Source: Candidatus Micrarchaeota archaeon CG_4_10_14_0_2_um_filter_60_11 (GTDB taxonomy: Archaea > Micrarchaeota > Micrarchaeia > Norongarragalinales > Norongarragalinaceae). Taken from it: a DNA stretch of 13,774 bases. The position numbers and the translations under genes were made by a program. The DNA lies in assembly GCA_002792915.1 (NCBI GenBank), contig PFPF01000063.1:1-13774 (forward strand), read 5' to 3'. Below, piece after piece: positions 11,789 through 13,774 of this stretch (its first letter is position 1; the number at the start of each line of letters is the position of its first letter). The notes under the pieces were generated by a model. It saw nothing but the letters and a program-made list of their open reading frames with translations. It was not told the DNA's origin and ran no database searches.

Positions 11789-12268
11789 ATGGGCGAAAAA
11801 AGGGGTCAGGCTTTCGAGACGATGATGCTGGTCATCAGCGTCATAGTCGCAATCGCGATTCTGGGCATACTGCTGAGTTTCCTCAGTGGAATCACCATCA
11901 TCGGCGCCGACGCGGAGCAAAAACTGCCCCAAAACGTCAAGAGCATTTATAGCGCGGGTTACGGCGTGAAAGTCGAGCAGTCGATTGACTTCAGGATGGG
12001 CAGCACGATAACCGCCAAGGACTTGACGAGCAACTCGTTCCCCGAATCTGACTTGTACGTGGAATGCGCCGACGACGCGTCGGCAATTTGCGGGACCGGC
12101 GAGGACACCGCCATAACCATCATCGAGAACCCGGGCAGCATATTCGTGAACAAGGCAATCAAGGCCTCGGTCGCGGTCTGCCAGTATCCCGGCAAGGACG
12201 CGGCCTACCTCGTGGTAATCGGCATCCGCGACAAGGTTGCAGCCGTCCGGTCGAAGTGCATGGGTTGA
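11789..12268 (+). CDS. Pilin-like protein with class III signal sequence, 159 aa
   Basis: The N-terminus MGEKRGQAFETMMLVISVIV resembles archaeal type IV pilin/archaellin (class III) signals: a short basic leader, G6|Q7 as the likely prepilin-peptidase site, and a glutamate just inside a hydrophobic helix (~12-34). Glu falls at +4 after cleavage rather than the usual +5, a slight departure. The ~120-residue ectodomain is beta-rich with four Cys (VECAD, AICGT, AVCQY, KCMG), possibly two disulfides, and no enzyme motif. The ATG at 11789 is preferred over the two TTG codons before it because AGGGGTG lies 9 nt upstream. It is 2 nt from the next gene. It may form a surface filament or a membrane-anchored pseudopilin; I cannot name a family. 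Confidence 0.65.
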   Translation: MGEKRGQAFETMMLVISVIVAIAILGILLSFLSGITIIGADAEQKLPQNVKSIYSAGYGVKVEQSIDFRMGSTITAKDLTSNSFPESDLYVECADDASAICGTGEDTAITIIENPGSIFVNKAIKASVAVCQYPGKDAAYLVVIGIRDKVAAVRSKCMG

Positions 12269-12270
12269 AA

Positions 12271-12456
12271 ATGAAGCGCGCGGCTACCGAGTGGACGCCC
12301 ATCTACCTCGTGATAGTCGCCGCCATCGCCCTCATCCTCCTGGTCACCTTCATCAAGCCCTTGCTCCGCCAAAGCGGCGAGGCGGCGACCGAGGAAACCG
12401 AGGCGGCGAAACAAGTTGCCAGCGCGGCGCTGTTCCTGTTGACGGTGAAGCGCTAG
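12271..12456 (+). CDS. Small single-helix membrane protein in pilin-like operon, 61 aa
   Basis: This 61-residue protein has a short N-terminus (MKRAATEWTP), one hydrophobic helix (~11-28, IYLVIVAAIALILLVTFI) and an acidic, Ala/Glu-rich amphipathic tail (SGEAATEETEAAKQ) ending VKR. It lies 2 nt after the previous stop and 1 nt before the next ATG, so operon membership is clear. No family is recognised. A minor pilin or assembly scaffold is plausible from context only; no canonical cleavage motif is obvious. Confidence 0.6.
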   Translation: MKRAATEWTPIYLVIVAAIALILLVTFIKPLLRQSGEAATEETEAAKQVASAALFLLTVKR

Positions 12457-12457
12457 C

Positions 12458-13147
12458 ATGGCGGGCCTGCGTCCGCGGTTGTTGAGGGCGCAAGTTGACG
12501 CGCCCATCGAGTTGTTCGTCGCCATAATCGTGCTCATGGCGAGCATGAGCCTCGCGTTCTACCTGATGCAGCAGACGGACGAGGGCAAGTGCACCGCCCA
12601 GCTGCGCACCGAAACCGAAAAGCTGCAGTCCGCGATGCTCGACGTGGCGCTCGCGTCTCCGCCCACTTCGCGCACGGTCGCGTTCGAAATGCCGCGGTGC
12701 GGCAAAATCAACGTGCAAATCCTCCAATTCGTGTACTACTCGGAACCCGAATACTGCCGCGCGTGCCCGTCGCACTACGGCGGCTGCTGGCAGATAATCC
12801 CGGTGTCCATCGACCGCGACGGCAAGTACACCACGGTGAGCGACGCCGTTTCTTGCATACAAATGTCCGGCGACATGCGGCTGGAGGCCGACGAGACGTG
12901 CGGCGCGCTGAGCGGCAATCCGTGCCCCGTGGACGCGCCGGACTGCGGCAGCGGAGTCACGGGGATAAGCAGCAAGGTGTGGAACGGCAACCCGGAAGAC
13001 TCGCCCTCGCGCTGGGTGACGTTCGGCAAGCAGGATACCACGGTTTACCGCATCACGCTCACGAAGACCACCACGCTAATCGGCCACGAGGGAGAGGCGG
13101 GCTCAATAAAGATTTGCATCCGCAACGCGAACGAACAGCAGGCGTGA
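12458..13147 (+). CDS. Cysteine-rich pilin-like or membrane-anchored surface protein, 229 aa
   Basis: The N-terminus MAGLRPRLLRAQVDAPIELF leads into a hydrophobic helix (~19-38, FVAIIVLMASMSLAFYLM). Basic residues followed by RAQ and a Glu before the helix again recall class III signals, although the match is looser than in the first gene of the operon. A short helix follows (CTAQLRTETEKLQSAMLDVA), then a ~170-residue ectodomain with about ten Cys (RCGK, YCRAC, GGCW, SCIQ, TCGA, PCPV, DCGS, ICIR), suggesting disulfide bonding outside the cell. The C-terminal part (TVYRITLTKTTTLI, SIKICIRNA) is beta-rich. The ATG at 12458 is 1 nt after the preceding stop. Surface location is well supported; function is unknown. 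Confidence 0.7.
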   Translation: MAGLRPRLLRAQVDAPIELFVAIIVLMASMSLAFYLMQQTDEGKCTAQLRTETEKLQSAMLDVALASPPTSRTVAFEMPRCGKINVQILQFVYYSEPEYCRACPSHYGGCWQIIPVSIDRDGKYTTVSDAVSCIQMSGDMRLEADETCGALSGNPCPVDAPDCGSGVTGISSKVWNGNPEDSPSRWVTFGKQDTTVYRITLTKTTTLIGHEGEAGSIKICIRNANEQQA

Positions 13148-13291
13148 ACCCCAGCCAATTAATCGGCTGAAAACGCGGTAGGGATTGCACGCGGCGGGAT
13201 TGAACCGCTTAAATATGCAAGGCTGCCAATCAACTGGCCGCGAAGCCTCGGGGATTTCGGCATTTTTAAGGATTCCTCCTTAAAACTCACA

Positions 13292-13364
13292 CCCGAATTT
13301 CCCGGGGCGCGAAACGGCAACCGCAACGAAACCATCGCTGCGATAACCCCCCCCGAATTTCCCG
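13292..13364 (+). repeat. 13-bp direct repeat CCCGAATTTCCCG, two copies
   Basis: Identical copies at 13292-13304 and 13352-13364, 60 bp apart start to start, with a related GGGGATTTCGG at about 13250-13260. They could be binding sites upstream of the secreted-protein gene. Confidence 0.6.
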
Positions 13365-13388
13365 CTTTTGTTACTACGCAATTGTAAC

Positions 13389-13412
13389 TACTTTAAAGTA
13401 ACATTTAAATAC
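13389..13412 (+). promoter_or_regulatory. Palindrome and TATA box upstream of secreted protein gene
   Basis: TACTTTAAAGTA (13389-13400) is a perfect 12-bp palindrome directly before CATTTAAATAC (13402-13412). The second is the likely TATA box, about 45 nt before the ATG at 13454 (leader ~20 nt). A GTTAC...GTAAC pair (13370-13388 region) adds symmetry. Repression by a factor bound at the palindrome is plausible. Confidence 0.5.
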
Positions 13413-13453
13413 CCTGGTTGCGAGTTGTTTTGTATATACGGGCGTGTTTGCGA

Positions 13454-13774
13454 ATGAAGTTCGGTTCCATTTTGCTCGGTCTTGCTTTCGTCGTCGCTAG
13501 CGCCGCGGCAACCAACTGCTGGGAGATTTACCAGATGCCAATCGGCCAAGTCGGCTATCAGGCGTGGTTGTGCACTTCTTCGCAAGTCGTGGGTTATTTC
13601 TGGAGCCCTTCGTGGTCGGGTCCGTTCAATCAAACGTTGCACGGTCAGATTCAATCGACTACGCCTCCAAGTTACGGTTCGGGCACTTACCGCGTTTATT
13701 TGCAGTCGTTCACTTACAGTTCTCCTTACCCCGCGGTTTTGAAGTGTTACAAGCGCATGGGCAACCCCAACAGT
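13454..13774 (+). CDS. Secreted protein, 5' part (continues beyond window)
   Basis: From the ATG at 13454 the frame is open to the last base (107 codons, no stop). It begins MKFGSILLGLAFVVASAAAT, a typical Sec signal peptide with probable cleavage after the Ala run near residue 19-20, leaving a mature start NCWEIY. The mature part is rich in Tyr, Trp, Ser, Gln, Gly and Pro with few charges (FWSPSWSGPFNQT, YLQSFTYSSPYP) and has at least three Cys, typical of an extracellular beta-rich protein. Codons are more often T-ending than in most of the window (TTT/TCT/GGT), which may mark a differently evolving or acquired gene. No family is recognised. It has its own promoter and a regulatory-looking upstream region. 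Confidence 0.7.
   Translation, partial: MKFGSILLGLAFVVASAAATNCWEIYQMPIGQVGYQAWLCTSSQVVGYFWSPSWSGPFNQTLHGQIQSTTPPSYGSGTYRVYLQSFTYSSPYPAVLKCYKRMGNPNS

Larger units (their letters stand above)
13148..13453. other. 306-bp intergenic region with hairpins, direct repeats and promoter elements
   Basis: No coding frame is convincing here. It holds a 5-bp hairpin CAGCC/GGCTG (13152-13169) just after the previous stop; a TATA-like CTTAAATATG (13208-13217) with no gene behind it for >200 bp; a perfect 9-bp hairpin TTTTAAGGA/TCCTTAAAA (13264-13285); two copies of CCCGAATTTCCCG (13292-13304, 13352-13364); and near the end a palindrome TACTTTAAAGTA (13389-13400) beside the TATA box of the next gene. A small RNA starting near 13240 is possible but unproven. 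Confidence 0.6.

Overview
The window reads as a gene-dense, GC-rich archaeal chromosome segment. Evidence for Archaea: an archaeal-type glutamyl-tRNA synthetase, an S-layer-type surface protein, class III (pilin-like) signal sequences, two FtsZ paralogues, TATA boxes about 25-30 nt ahead of many starts, and a C/D box sRNA. Small genes, orphan secreted proteins and short spacers would suit a DPANN-type lineage such as Micrarchaeota or Diapherotrites, but that placement is inference. No IS element, CRISPR array, tRNA or rRNA gene was seen.

Layout. 1-1377: 3' part of an S-layer-like protein, then a GC-rich hairpin plus T-tract. 1515-2346: a small operon of a predicted toxin, an antitoxin fusing a zinc knuckle to an AbrB domain, and acylphosphatase, behind an 18-bp palindromic operator. 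2360-2536 (minus): a 58-aa ribbon-helix-helix protein with a TTG start. 2742-5039: two tandem ftsZ genes sharing a tract of near-identical DNA, closed by a second terminator-like hairpin. 5175-6980: a 601-aa membrane-anchored exoprotein of unknown function. 6981-7214: a C/D box sRNA followed by structured repeats. 7215-7550: a small unknown gene, convergent with gltX (minus, 7547-9223). 9298-10262: an IMPase-family phosphatase and a coupled two-helix membrane protein, convergent with a thrombospondin-type-3-repeat surface protein (minus, 10259-10849). 11039-11749: ScpA kleisin. 11789-13147: three membrane or pilin-like proteins in a tight operon. 13148-13453: an intergenic region rich in repeats and hairpins. 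13454-end: the start of a secreted protein.

Themes are cell division and chromosome segregation (two FtsZ, ScpA), translation and rRNA modification (GltX, C/D sRNA), and the cell surface (S-layer, 601-aa protein, TSP3 protein, pilin-like operon, secreted protein). The most notable items are the C/D box sRNA, whose guides appear to match functional parts of 23S rRNA, and the tandem ftsZ pair with an apparent gene-conversion tract.
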